DNA of 64,000 bases, from contig NC_089219.1 in NCBI RefSeq assembly GCF_963924675.1, forward strand, positions 146,464,288 through 146,528,287. Reading direction: 5' to 3'. How positions within the stretch are numbered: the stretch's first letter is position 1; every line of letters starts with the position of its first letter. Positions 10,492 to 22,524 of this stretch are shown here, piece by piece. The translations under genes were made by a program, and so were the position numbers. The stretch is from Phocoena phocoena. Its lineage: Eukaryota; Chordata; Mammalia; Artiodactyla; Phocoenidae. Under the pieces are notes generated by a model that saw nothing but the letters and a program-made list of their open reading frames with translations, did not search any database and had not been told where the DNA came from.

Positions 10492-11475
10492 CTGGAAAGA
10501 AAAATCACAATGAAGCCAGAATTAAGGGTTGACCTCAACAGCCCATCCAAGAGCAGCCGCAGCGCTTCAGCCACCCCCTTGAAGTTCCCCCTGAGCAGGC
10601 CAGGCCCTGTCTTTATTCATGCTGTTCCCTCCTCCCAGAAGGGGCCCCCCAGTACCCCAACTTCAGCACCTCCTCAGGCTGCCTGAGAAACTCCCATTCA
10701 TCCTCCAGGATGTGAGTCAAAGAGGGAGTCCTGCAGACAGGGTCAAATGTCCTCTGCCAACGTTCCCTTGGCAGTCCTGTGCTATCACACTGTACCCCAA
10801 CTTGCACCTTCACTAGAACATAGAGGGTCCTGTGTCACACTGGACCTCCAGCTCTTCACCTCTGTGCACTAGAGCTTGGTTTAGCGGGGTGTCTGGAGCA
10901 CACAGGTGCTGAATGGACGAACCCAGGAATGAATGAGAAGGTGCTGTAATAACCCCCTTTGCCAGCTTGGGAGGGTACAACTTCCGTGGCGTCCCTGTAT
11001 AAACCCCCAAGGCCTGCTTCCATGTCTCTCCTGGTCTCCACCTCAAAATGGCACAACCCACGTTTTACAGCTGCCGGGGAGTCGACAGAGTATCCACGGC
11101 GGCAAGGAACCTTCCAGATGTGACACCACCTCTGCCTCAAGGCAAGGAAAGGTCAGGGCGCCTACAGGAAAGACCCCCACGAGATACAGGTCCTTCCTCA
11201 CATGGACTGTGCACTGAGGTCTGCCTTCGTGTGCAAAACAGGTGTGGTCTGAATTTTCAGAAAAGGTGACTATCAATAAGACAGAAAAAAATGAAGATTA
11301 TTCCTCAGGCTCTCAGAGGAGGGTGCTGGGAGGGCCCGTCCTCATATTCGTGGTTCTGTGGCCAACCACAGCAATTCCCGAAACCACGATTACAGTTGAG
11401 CGGCCACAGATGACACGCAGATCCCAGGAACAGCCCTGTCCGCTTCTGGCCGGAGCGCAGGCCCTGAGCGCTCAC
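10492..11475 (-). other. TRAF5 intron 2
   Basis: This is non-coding. It includes the source copy (10580-10617) of the 38-bp duplicated segment. I recognise no repeat family. Confidence 0.6.
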
Positions 11476-11694
11476 CTCAGGGACAGGATGCAGTGCTGGC
11501 AGAAGCGGTGCCCACAGCCCGTCTGGTGGGGGTTGTGAAGCACTGAGCGGCAGAAGGCACATCTGTAGCGCTCTTCCAGCTGCTCCACAAACTGGTACTC
11601 TGCATCTGGCTCAAAGTCCAAAGACGTGGAGTTACCAGAGTTCTGGCGGATGAAGCCACAGGGGACACCTCCTTGCTCCTCAGAACAAGCCATT
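11476..11694 (-). CDS. TRAF5: TRAF5 exon 2: start codon, N-terminus and most of the RING finger
   Basis: The acceptor (pyrimidine-rich, ending CCCCCAG) is followed by a single base and then the ATG at 11693-11691. The exon encodes 72 residues plus two bases of an Arg codon, starting MACSEEQGG and containing CGFIRQNSGNS, a TRAF5 signature. It carries RING zinc ligands at C45, C48, C60, H62, C65 and C68 (EERYRCAFC ... TGCGHRFCQHC). The donor is CTGAG/gtgagc. The last RING ligands are in exon 3. The RING in the TRAF family supports E3-like signalling and higher-order assembly. The start is fixed by the conserved N-terminus, and the acceptor one base upstream leaves no room for an earlier in-frame ATG in this exon. 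Confidence 0.96.
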
Positions 11695-12237
11695 CTGGGG
11701 GATCAGGAGAAGAGAAGGAAAATTCAGTGTGCGAACACCACAGCAACTACAGCCATCAGGTGTTTGAATCATCTGTTCCCTGATAAGTCAACATCACCCA
11801 CAGGGTCATTCTGTTATGACTTTGTAACCATAGTAACAATCTCCTGCCACTGGAGGGCTCCTGCAGAGGGGAGGTGGCTTTGGGGCGCTCAGCGGGAGGC
11901 TGGACCAGATAACTTCTAGCGCGATTCAGTGAGACTTCAGCCCACTGTCCAGCAAAAGGATGCTAAATTATCCTTCAGTGTGGCTACATGCTTGGGCAAA
12001 ATATAGCCAGGTGTTAACTACATTCTGAGTAAACTCTGGTTATGGACTTTTCTTCCACTCGTTTGAGAAAATTGAAACAAAGCTTTTGTTAACATTCTTT
12101 AGAAGCAAGAACTTCGTATACCAGTACATTCCTTGCAAAATATATAAATACATCACCACCACTAAGCCACACCATTTCTCACCTGAGCTAAATAAAAGTC
12201 CATTAACTGCTTTCCCCTCCAATCCATTCTCCATACT

Positions 12238-12610
12238 ATAGCCAGGGTGATATTTTCAAAATACAAGTATGGTGGAAGATTATCTCTCCTCATCATTCAG
12301 TGGCTTCCCAGAGCTCTTAGGTTAAAGCCCATGGTGCTAAACAGGCTACAGGAATGCATCCTCCCCACCCAGTAGCATCCTGGACCTCTCCTCCCCTTGC
12401 TTCCTGCACTCCAACCACACAGGCCTTCTTTTAGTTCTTCTAATATATCACGCTGTCTTCTGCCACAGGGCCTTTGCACGAGCTGTTGCCTCCGTGCTTC
12501 CACTATCCCCTCCCAGGCCTCCTCATTTAGTTAACTCATATTCATGCTTCAAATTTCATTGCAAGCTTCATATTCTCAGGTAAGCCTTTTCTTCTCCCCC
12601 TGGTCTGACA
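12238..12610 (+). repeat. L2 LINE 3' fragment
   Basis: 'Cattcagtggcttcccagagctc', 'ccacagggcctttgcacgagctgt' and 'cttcaaatttcattgcaagcttc' appear in L2 order. Confidence 0.8.
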
Positions 12611-13139
12611 GCAGGAGGTCTACTCATCAGTCTGTAAAACATGCAAGGCTTCCAGGGAGTGGCTAGGGGATAAAGGTAAGTGTGTGTGTGGGGATGTGGA
12701 TTTTTTGCTTATAATCCCTTTGAATTTTTGAATACGGATATATTACCCATCCAAATATTTTAAAAATATACAAAACCAAAAACCCATTCATCCACTGTTA
12801 TATCTGTCATAGAACCAGGTTCCATTCCTTCAGAACAACGCTTGATTTGAGATTGGACACGCATTTGTGTGATTATTTTATTTATATCTATGCTTCTCAG
12901 TGACACACAGATAGCATCTGGTCTTGCTCACTGTTGCCTTTCCAGCCCTTGGCACTAAGCCAGGCGTGGAGAACAACTCAGCTATTTGTTGAGTTAAAGT
13001 TATTCAATGGACTTTTTGTGAGACCCTCAGCAGGGCAGCTCTAAGTAGTACTGGCCTCTAACAGAGTGATTCTTTTTTTTTTTCTAATAGGTGAGGGAAA
13101 TTAAGAGGGGCAAACTTCCAGTTACAAAATAAATGAGTC

Positions 13140-13300
13140 ATAACATAGTGATTCTTAACCTTTTCTGAGCAAGGACTTCCCCTGGCTTTGAAAATCTGAT
13201 GAAAACTCTAGACCTTCTCCCTATAAAATAGCACACACATCTTACATGTGTACCCTTAAGGACCCTTGGGACCCCCACCAGTGGTCCCCAGGTTAACAAC
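13140..13300. repeat. Old DNA-transposon-like relic
   Basis: 'Gtgattcttaaccttttctgag...gacccttgggacccccaccagtggtccccaggttaac' has inverted ends of the type seen in small hAT elements. The family is not assigned. Confidence 0.45.
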
Positions 13301-14219
13301 AGTCCGTCTGCCCTGCAGGCATGCTGCTACTTTTGGCACAGTGCCAGGAGTCGTGGTTTCAGTGTCTGCAAACAGTGAAAGGGTGGGTGGTCCTTGGGGG
13401 TGACATCCCTCCATGTGGCTGTGGTACAGGAAGGCTTGGCCTTCAGGATTGCTTGTTTTGGCTTGTTCTTGGGATCCCTCATGATTCTCCTGGAGCTGAC
13501 AAGTTCAGCTGGGCCTGGGAGCAGCTGTGTGGCCTGACCACGTAGGCAAGAGATGGGCAGCCTCATTCAACCCTAAGCTCTGCCCAGGTCAGCTGCTGAG
13601 TCCGGGCTGTGGCCTGGATGAATGGAGCAGAGGAAGCAACTGGACTCTTTCAGCAAATAAAGCTTGCTCTCTGGAGAAGCCCAGCAGACCAGGGGATTTT
13701 TTTCTTTGTCCTGGGGTTTGAGACCAAAGCCCCACGTTTTCCTCCCTGCATGTTTCCTGCAGAATTTCAAGGGTGGTAGGTGAGCAGAACAAGATGTGAT
13801 TGTTCCCCCTTTAACGTTGTTTACTCTTGAGATTTAAAAAAAAAGTTTTAATTATGATGATGAAGAGGCACAGCACTTGATGTACACAAACAACCTAATA
13901 ACCAAGACTCACCTTTCTCTCAGAGAAGGGGGAGAACCTATTCCAAACTGCCCTAATCTGTCCTGTGTCCTCTAGTCCCAAGGGAGGAGAACAATTCACG
14001 TCCTATGCCCCTGTAGGATTCTCTCTCAAGATCACACTCGTGTCTATGTCACAGAGCATCTAAATTTGGACCCTCAGAGATATACTCTAAAGCAGCAGGT
14101 CTGTTGAGCCCCCAGAACAAGGGAGTAGGATGTACAAAACTCAGTTTGGTTTCCCCTCCACTACATTCTATCCTCTTTCCTAGCACAAGAATTTAATGTG
14201 CTCATCTGTGTCTCTGTCT

Positions 14220-14279
14220 TTCTCTACCTTCCAGTCAATTTTGCTGTGAACCAAAAATCACTCTACAAAATAAAATCTC
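14220..14279. repeat. Left part of an old interspersed repeat split by L1
   Basis: The sequence leading to 'ataaaatctcttaaaaaatgtgaggac' continues after the L1 at 19959 ('tcccaaagag'). The two halves belong together. The family name is not asserted. Confidence 0.5.
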
Positions 14280-14425
14280 TTAAAAAATGTGAGGACAACT
14301 AGGGCACCTACTAGGCACTGGTGAGGGACCACAGACACCTAAGCGCACAGGAGGAACCCCCAGCAACCAGTTGTTTCAATTATACTTTTATTTTTCCTAA
14401 TATATTTTTTATCTTTCTTATTTTT

Positions 14426-14631
14426 ATTATATTTTTTTGCAGTACAAGGGCCTCTCACTGTTGTGGCCTCTCCCGTTGCGGAGCACAGGCTCCGGACGCA
14501 CAGGCTCAGCGGCCATGGCTCATGGGCCCAGCCACTCTGCGGCATGTGGGATCTTCCCGGACCGGGGCACGAAACCGTGTCCCCTGCATCAGCAGGCAGA
14601 CTCTCAACCACTGTGCCACCAGGGAAGCCCT
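14426..14631 (-). mobile_element. CHR-type SINE nested in L1
   Basis: This is the reverse complement of the CHR SINE: 'gggcctctcactgttgtgg' through 'accactgtgccaccaggg'. The likely target duplications are tatctttcttattttta (about 14409) and tatatttcttatttta (about 14632), now diverged. Confidence 0.9.
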
Positions 14632-14979
14632 ATATTTCTTATTTTACTTTGTTCTTTGATATTTTACTGCTCCTTTTGTTTCTTTCTTTTTTTTTTTTAC
14701 CACACCACAAAGGCTGTGGGATCTTGGTTCCCAGGCCGGAGGTCAGGCCTGAGCTCCTGTGGTGGGAGCTCCGAGTCCAAACCGCTGGACTAACAGAGAA
14801 CCTCAGACCCCAGGGAATATTAATCAGAGTGAGGCCTCCCGGAGGTCCTCATCTCACCACCAACACCTGGCTCTACCCAACTGCCTGCAAACTCCAGTGC
14901 TGGACGTCTCAGGCCAAACAACTAGTAAGACAGGAATACAGCACCACCCATCAAAAAAAAAGAAAAGAAATGACAAAAA

Positions 14980-15750
14980 CTATGTTACAGACGAAGGAGC
15001 AAGGTAAAAACCTACAAGACCAAATAAATGAAGATGAAATAGGCAACCTACCTGAAAACATATTCAGGGTAATGATAGTAAAGATGATCCAAAATTAAAA
15101 ATACTCTAGAAGGAATCAGTAGCAGAATAACTGAAAAAGAAAAATGGATAAGTGAGCTGGAAGACAAAAGGGTGGAAATACTGCTAGGGAGCAGAATAAA
15201 GAAAAAAGAAGGAAAAGAATTGACTACAGTCTCAGAGACCTCTGGAACAACATTAAATACACCAACGTTCGAATTATAGGGGTCCCAGAAGAAGAAGAGA
15301 GAAAGAAAGGGTTTGAGGAAATATTTGAAGAGGTTATAGTCGAAAACTTCCCTAAGATGAAAAAGGAAATAATCAAGTCCAGGAAGCACAGAGGGTACCA
15401 TAAAGGATAAACCCAAAGAGAAACATGCTGAGACATATTAACCAAACTTTCAAAAATTAAATACAAAGAAAAATATTAAAAGCAGCAAGGGAAAAGGAAC
15501 AAATAACATACAAGGGAATCCTCATAAGGTTAACAGCTAATCGTTCAGACTCTGAAAGCCAGAAGTGGGTGGCAGGACACATTTGAAGTGATGAAAGGGA
15601 AAAACCTACAACCAAGATTACGCTACCTAGCAAGGACCTCATTCAGATTTGATGGAGAAATTAAAATCTTTACAGACAAGCAAAAGTTAAGAGAATTCAG
15701 CACCACCAAACCAGCTTTACAACAAATGCTAAAGGAAGTTCTCTAGGCAG
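14980..15750 (+). pseudogene. L1 ORF1 remnant
   Basis: Lys/Glu-rich text with L1 ORF1 phrases (for example 'ggaacaacattaaatacaccaacgttcgaattat' near 15245) is interrupted by stops and frameshifts. ORF1 normally encodes a coiled-coil RNA-binding chaperone; nothing intact remains. Confidence 0.75.
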
Positions 15751-15804
15751 GAAACACAAGAGAAGGAAAAGACCTACAAAAACAAACCCTAAACAATTAA
15801 TAAA

Positions 15805-18800
15805 ATGGTAGTAGGAACATACATATTGATAATTACCTTAAATGTAAATGGATTAAACACTCCAACCAAAAGACATAGACTGGCTGAATGGATACAAAAA
15901 CAAGACCCACATATATGCTGTCTACAAGAAACGCACTTAAGACCTAGGGACACTTATAGACCGAAAGTGAGGGGATGGAAAAAGATATTCCATGCAAAAG
16001 AAAATCAAAAGAAAGCTGGAGTAGCATTTCTGATATCAGACAAAATAGACTAAAATAAAGACTATTAAAAGAGATAAAGAAGAACAATACATAATGATCA
16101 AGGGATCAATCTAAGTAGAAGATATAACAATTGTAAATATTTATTCACCCAACATAGGAGCACCTCAATACATAAGGCAAATGCTAACAGCCATAAAAGG
16201 GAAATAGACAGTAACACAATCATAGTAGGGGACTTTAACATCCCACTTTCACCAATGGACAGATCATCCAAAATGAAAATAAATAAGGAAACACAAGGTT
16301 TAAATGACACATTAAACAAGGTGAACTTAATTGATATTTATAGGCTATTCCATCCAAAAACAACAGAATACACCTTCTTCTCAACTGTTCATGGAACATT
16401 CTCCAGGATAGACCACATCTTGGGTCACAAATCAAACCTTGGTAAATTTTTAAAAATTGAAATCATATCAAGTATCATTTCCGACCACAATGCTATGAGA
16501 CTAGGCATCAATTATAGGGAAAAAAACTGTAAAAAATACAAACACATGGAGGCTAAACAATACACTACTAAATAACCAAGACATTGCTGAAGAAATCAAA
16601 GAGGAAATCAAAAAATACCTAGAGACAAATGACAATGAAAACACAATGGTGCAAAACCTATGGAAGACAGCAAAAGCAGTTCTAAGAGGGAAGTTTATAG
16701 CAATACAATCCTACCTCAAGAAAAATCTCAAGTAAACAACCTAACCTTACACATAAAGCAATTAAAGAAAGAAGAACAAAAAACCCCAATGTTAGCAGAA
16801 GGAAAGAAATCATAAAGATCAGATCAGAAATAAATGAAAAAGAAATAAAGGAAACAATAGCAAGGAACAATAAAACTAAAAGCTGGTTCTTTGAGAAGAT
16901 AAACAAAATTGATAAACCATTAGCCAGACTCATCAAGAGAAAAAGGGAGAAGACTCAAACCAACAGAAGTAGAAATGAAAAAGGAGAAGTAACAACTGAC
17001 ACTGGAGAAATACAAAGGATCAAGAGAGATTACTACAAGCAACTATATGCCAATAAAATGGACAACCTGGAAGAAATGGACAAATTCTTAGAAAAGCACA
17101 ACCTTCCAAGGCTGAACCAGGAAGAAACAGAAAATATAAACAGACAAATCAAAAGCACTGAAATTGAAACTGTGATTTAAAATCTTCCAACAAACAAAAG
17201 TCCAGGACCAGATGGCTTCGTGGGCGAATTCTATCAAACATTTAGAGAAGAGCTAACACCTATCCTTCTCAAACTCTTCCAAAATATAGCAGAGGAAGGA
17301 ACACTCCCAAAATCATTTTACAACGCCACCATCACCCGGATACCAAAACCAGACAAAGATGTCACAAAAAAAGAAAGCTACAGGCCAGTATCACTGATGA
17401 ACATAGATGCAAAAATCCTCAACAAAATACTAGCAAGCAGAATCCAACAGCACATCAAAAGGATCATACACCATGATCAAGTGGGCTTTATCCCAGGAAT
17501 ACAAGGATTCTTCAATATACACAAATCAATCAATGTGATACACCATATTAAAAAACTGAAGGATAAAAACCATATGATAATCTCAATAGATGCAGAAAAA
17601 GCTTTCGACAAAATTCAACACCCACTTATGATAAAAACTCTGCAGAAAGTAGGCACAGAGGGAACCTACGTCAACATAATAAAGGCCATATATGACAAAC
17701 CCACAGCCAGCATCATTCTCAATGGTGGAAAACTGAAACCATTTGCTCTAAGATCAGGAACAAGACAAGGTTGCCCACTCAGCACTATTATTCAACATAG
17801 TTTTGGAAGTTTTAGCCACAGCAATCAGAGAAGAAAAATAAATAAAAGGAATCCAAATCAGAAAAGAAGAAATAAAGCTGTCACTGTTTGCAGATGACAT
17901 GATACACTACATAGAGTATCCTAAAGATGCTACCAGAAAACTACTAGAGCTAATCAATGAATTTGGTAAGGTAGCAGGATACAAAATTAATGCACAGAAA
18001 TCTGTTGCATTCCTATACACCAATGATGAAAAATCAGAAAGAAAAATTAAAGAAACACTCCCGTTTACCACTGCAACAAAAAGAATAAAATAGCTAGTAA
18101 TAAACCTACCTAAGGAGACAAAATGCCTGTATGCAGAAAACTATAAGACACTGATGAAAGAAATTAAAGATGATACAGACAGAGGGAGAGATATACCATG
18201 TTCTTGGATTGGAAGAATCAACATTGTGAAAATGACTATACTACCCAAAGCAATCTACAGATTCAGTGCAATCTCTCTCAAACTACCAATGGCATTTTTC
18301 ACAGAACTAGAACAAAAAATTTCAAAATATGTATGGAAACACAAAAGACTCCAAATAGCCAAAGCAATCTTGAGAAAGAACAACGGAACTGGAGAAATCA
18401 GGCTCCCTGTCTTCGGACTACACTACAAAGCTACAATAATCAAGACAGTATGGTATTGGCACAAAAACAGAAATATAAATCAATGGAACAGGATAGAGAG
18501 CCCAGAGATAAACCCATGCACATATGGTCACCTTATCTTTGATAAAGGAGGCAAGAATATACAATGGAGAAAAGACAGCCTCTTCAATAAGTGGTGCTGG
18601 GGAAACTGGACAGCTATATGTAAAACAATGAAATTAGAACACTCCCTAACACCATACACAAAAATAAACTCAAAATGGATTAAAGACCTAAATGTAAGGT
18701 CAGACACTATAAAACTCTTAGAGGAAAACATAGGCAGAACACTCTATGACATAAATCACAGCAAGATCCTTTTTGACCCACCTCCTAGAGAAATGGCAAT

Positions 18801-19575
18801 AAAAACAAAAATAAACAAGTGGGAGCTAATGAAACTTAAAAGCTTTTGCACAGCAAAGGAAACCATAAACAAGACGAAAAGACAACCCTCAGAATGGGAG
18901 AAAATATTTGCAAACTAAGCAACTGACAAAGGATTAATCTCCAAAATGTACAAGCAGCTCAATATCAAAACAACCCAATCCAAAAATGGGCAGAGATCTA
19001 AATACACATTTCTCCAAAGAAGATATACAGATTTCCAACAAACACATGAAAGGATGCTCAATATCACGAATCATCAGAGAAACGCAAATCAAAACTACAA
19101 TGAGGTATCACCTCACACCGGTCAGAATGGCCATCATCAAAAAATCTACAAACAATAAATGCTGGAGAGGGTGTGGAGAAAAGGGTGGGAATGTAAATTG
19201 ATACAGCCACTATGGAGAATAGTATGGAGGTTCCTTAAAAATCTAAAATCAGAACGATCATATGACCCAGCAATCCCACTACTGGGCATATACCCAGAGA
19301 AAACCATAATTCAAAAAGAGACATGCACCCCAATGTTCATTGCAGCACTATTTACAATAGCCAGGACGTGGAAGCAACCTAAGTATCCATCGACAGATGA
19401 ATGGATAAAGAAGATGTGGCACATATATACAATGGAATATTACTCAGCCATAAAAAGAAACGAAATTGAGTTATTTGTAGTGAGGTGGATGGACCTAGAG
19501 TCTGTCATACAGAATGTAGTAAGTCAGAAAGAGAAAAACAAATACCATATGCTAACACATATATATGGAGTCTAA
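15805..19575 (+). pseudogene. L1 ORF2 remnant (endonuclease and reverse transcriptase), broken
   Basis: The endonuclease part starts at 15805 and keeps ITLNVNGLN and CLQETHL, with SDHNAM near 16477. The reverse transcriptase fragment at 17220-17790 shows [10 protein letters not shown] and RQGCPLS in another frame. The FADDM motif (17887-17901) is back in the first frame, so an indel lies between 17790 and 17884. The C-terminal MEYYSAIKRNEI motif is near 19430. In-frame stops occur, for example after 16050 and at 16570. In intact elements the protein nicks target DNA and copies L1 RNA; this copy is inactive. Confidence 0.9.
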
Positions 19576-19958
19576 AAACAAACAAACAAAAAACGGTTCT
19601 GGAGAACCTAGGGGCAGGACAGGAAAAAAGAGGCCGACATAGACAATGGACTTGAAGACACGGGGATGGGGAAGGGTAAGCTGGGACGTAGTGAGAGAGT
19701 AACATTGACATATATTCACTACCAAGTGTAAAATAGATAGCTAGTGGGAAGCAGCTGCATAGCACAGGGAGATCAGCTCGGTGCTTTGTGACCACCTAGA
19801 GGGGTGGGATAGGGAGGGTGGGAGGGAGACGCGAGAGGGAGGGGATATGGAGATATACATATGCATATGGCTGATTCACTTTGTTATACAGCAGAAACTA
19901 ACACAACATTGTAAAGCAATTATACTCCAATAAAAATGTTAAAAAATAATTTGAGGAC

Positions 19959-20390
19959 TCCCAAAGAGTTTTTGCTTATGTCGGTTATACTTATTAACAT
20001 TTACCATATTTGAGAGTAAAATTGAGGAATTAAAGAAAATAAGATAATAATGAGCCAATTATATGTTAACATAAATAATATTTTTATGAAAAATAATCAT
20101 TTTCCAAAAGAAAAAAGATTAGTGAGAAGAGTGGCTTTTTTTTTTTTTTTACATTTTTGCACATATCAGTTTGGGCTTAAGAGAAGATAGCTGGATTCTC
20201 TTATCTACTCTGCATTCAGTCTGTTGCATTAACACATGTCATGTAGCTTCTGGAAAACACCACTGTATACTCATTAAAGGAGAGTAAAGATGGAAAGCGA
20301 CATCTTAGTATTATTATGCAGATAGTTTTGCCCATGCAGATCCCCTGAAAGGGTCTCAGGGAGCCCCAGGCAGTGGGTGTGGTGGTAAAT
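19959..20390. repeat. Right part of the repeat split by the L1
   Basis: 'Tcccaaagagtttttgcttatgtcggttata...agtgagaagagtggc...cctgaaagggtctcagggagcccc' is a recurrent mammalian interspersed repeat continuing from 14220-14279. I do not assert its family. Confidence 0.6.
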
Positions 20391-21495
20391 GCTTAACAGT
20401 CTGCTCTCCTTGGGGAAAAATTCCAAGTCAAAGTTGTCAATTCTCTGCCTGAACATACCTGAATGATGCAAGAGCCGATTAGCTGTAGGAAACCCATGTC
20501 CCAGTAAGACCTGCTCCAGCACCCCGGGGCCCCTGAAGCCCGCTTTTGGGACCATTGGTCTATCAGGCTGCCCGGTGGCCTGCTCCTTGTCAGTCTTTGT
20601 ACTGGCAGGCCCAGCATGTGACCCTCACAGATAGTCTCCTTGCTCCTGCTGGATGGCCAGTGGAGGACAGGACACCCCGGCCACACTCTCCCTACCACTG
20701 TGTGTCTTACTCGGCCCTGGTCAGCAGGCCTAAGTCATCCGCTGACCCTGTTCACTCTCCAGTGTTGTCTTGTCCAATACTTGTTTTCTATGCAATCGAG
20801 TTTTTATCTCATTAGATACAAAAAAATAAGCACTTGTGTTTTGCTCTACAGTATGGACTTGAGATGTGTCAGGGGGATGTTCTTATACAGAAACCGAGCA
20901 GTGAAGTCTCCCAGGGCAGGCTCTGTCTCCATCCTCTGAAGCTCCTTCAGGCCTGTGACTCAGCTCCAAAAACGGAATCAATGCACTGCGCTGGCTGACA
21001 TTAGAGAGCCCCAATAATAGAATTAGAAAGGTTGACGTTTCTTTGTCTAACAGATATGTTTCTCTAACCAATTCAACATTTCCAGCTGGTACTCTGTCAT
21101 TCCCAGGTTGCTATTTAGTGGAAATAAGAGCTCCATTTTATTAAAATCTTTCCCCTCTGGGTATAATAGCTTATGTAACAGGAACAGCAAAAGATTTCGG
21201 TTCTTATAAATAAGAAAAAAAAATCATCAAAATTACTATTAGAGCGTGTATATCTCCTTACTGCAGTAAACAGTGTCTATTCCTGCCACTGATGGAATTA
21301 TAATGGTCCTCCTGCTGAAGAGTTATTGACTCAAACCAAGAAAGACAAGAGAAAATCATATCCCATCTGCTACCTAGGAACTCTTATTGAGTTTCTTTTC
21401 AATGCCATTTTTAAGCTTCATAAATTGATGTATCTTTTGCCTGAGAATTTTCTAGAAATTCCAAAGAAAGGCTAGGATGTCACGATTTAAAATAT

Positions 21496-21557
21496 TCCCT
21501 CCCTCCCTCCTTCCTTCCTTTCCTCCTTCCTTCCTTCCCTCCTTTCTTCCTTTTTTT
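21496..21557. repeat. (CCTT)n pyrimidine microsatellite
   Basis: It consists of irregular ccctccctcc, ttccttcctt and ctttcttcc runs. Confidence 0.9.
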
Positions 21558-21944
21558 GAGAAGCTTTGTCATGTACTTTAATATCTGGTATATCTAGGCC
21601 CTCAACCCGACCCCACTGTTCCTCTTTACTTAGATATTTCTTCTGACTCATTTTTGGGGAACACATAATACATAATCTAACATTCTGAAGCAGCATGAGT
21701 TTGGCTTTTCATTACAATAAAAAGGACACATGTCTAGCAGAATTCACTCTCAGGTTTAACACACAAAAAAGGAAGGTCCTTGTCTGTCCACACTACTTCC
21801 ACAGTCCCCCAGCATCTTGTATAGATTAATGAAGGTTTGGAAAACTCAGGAATGCTTTTATGTATTATATTTTACTTCATAGCACATAAGCTCAGGAACT
21901 GTCTTCAGGGTTTTCAAGTTCTGATTCTTGAAAGTTCAAGATCA

Positions 21945-22170
21945 AATCCCAGAGTGAACAGGGTACAGGGCTAGAGACCTGGGCTCAGCTCCTGCTCTGC
22001 CACTCACCAGCTGTGACCCGTGGGAAGACACTCCCACAGATCCCTTGTTTGTACATCCCTGCACACAGTCAGCATGTACTTGTCCTGGGTTGGGTCCTGA
22101 GAATGCGGAGACCTGTGACAACACATCTGCCCTTGAGGGTCTCGAAGTGGAGCTGAGGAAATCAGACCCG
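21945..22170 (+). repeat. MIR-like SINE relic
   Basis: 'Agagacctgggctcagctcctgctctgccactcaccagctgtgacccgtgg' is the sense MIR core. Confidence 0.65.
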
Positions 22171-22493
22171 GGAATGATATATGGCAATACCCTCATGGCT
22201 AGTCCCCCCCAAGAGAGATTTAAACAAGCTGCTGGAGCCCAGATGAGGGGTAGCTAATGCTTTCTGAGGTGTCTGTGCTGATTCCAGAGAGAAGAAAACA
22301 TCTCCGCTCGTCTTGAAGAAGGAGGAAGCATTTTCTAAATGAAGGAGATAAAACAATTTCCCAGAGGGTATCACAAAGTTCAGGAACAGTTAATGATTAA
22401 CTGTAGCTGAAGTGGAATTAGGGGAACACACCAGTCATCCGCTTGTTTGCTCTCAGATCCATCCTCTGCCCTGCCTCTGCCCTGGTCTACATT

Positions 22494-22524
22494 GTCGCCT
22501 TACTGAGGCGACGTCCAGGCTCAG
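22494..22524 (+). repeat. Hairpin and 24-bp segment repeated at 25596-25619
   Basis: GTCGCCT, loop TACTG, AGGCGAC (22494-22512) forms a perfect 7-bp stem. The 24 bases from the loop start (22501-22524) recur exactly at 25596-25619. Confidence 0.85.

Larger units (their letters stand above)
14297..19938 (+). mobile_element. L1 retrotransposon, near full-length, inactive
   Basis: This is a LINE-1 in plus orientation, antisense to TRAF5. It runs from 5' UTR-type text (14297-14900, with a SINE nested at 14426-14631) through ORF1 remnants, ORF2 remnants and a 3' UTR ending 'caattatactccaataaaaatg'. The probable target duplications are ttaaaaaatgtgaggac (14280-14296) and ttaaaaaataatttgaggac (19939-19958); they differ by a 3-bp indel. 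Without the SINE it is about 5.4 kb. ORF1 has no long frame and ORF2 is broken by stops and at least two frame changes, so it cannot move on its own. The 3' end resembles the fragment at 44670-44914. Confidence 0.92.

Noticed and set aside
17220..18918. Long reverse-transcriptase frames as a possible active element or retron
   Set aside because: They are clearly LINE-1 ORF2 with frameshifts and stops; not a prokaryotic or domesticated reverse transcriptase.
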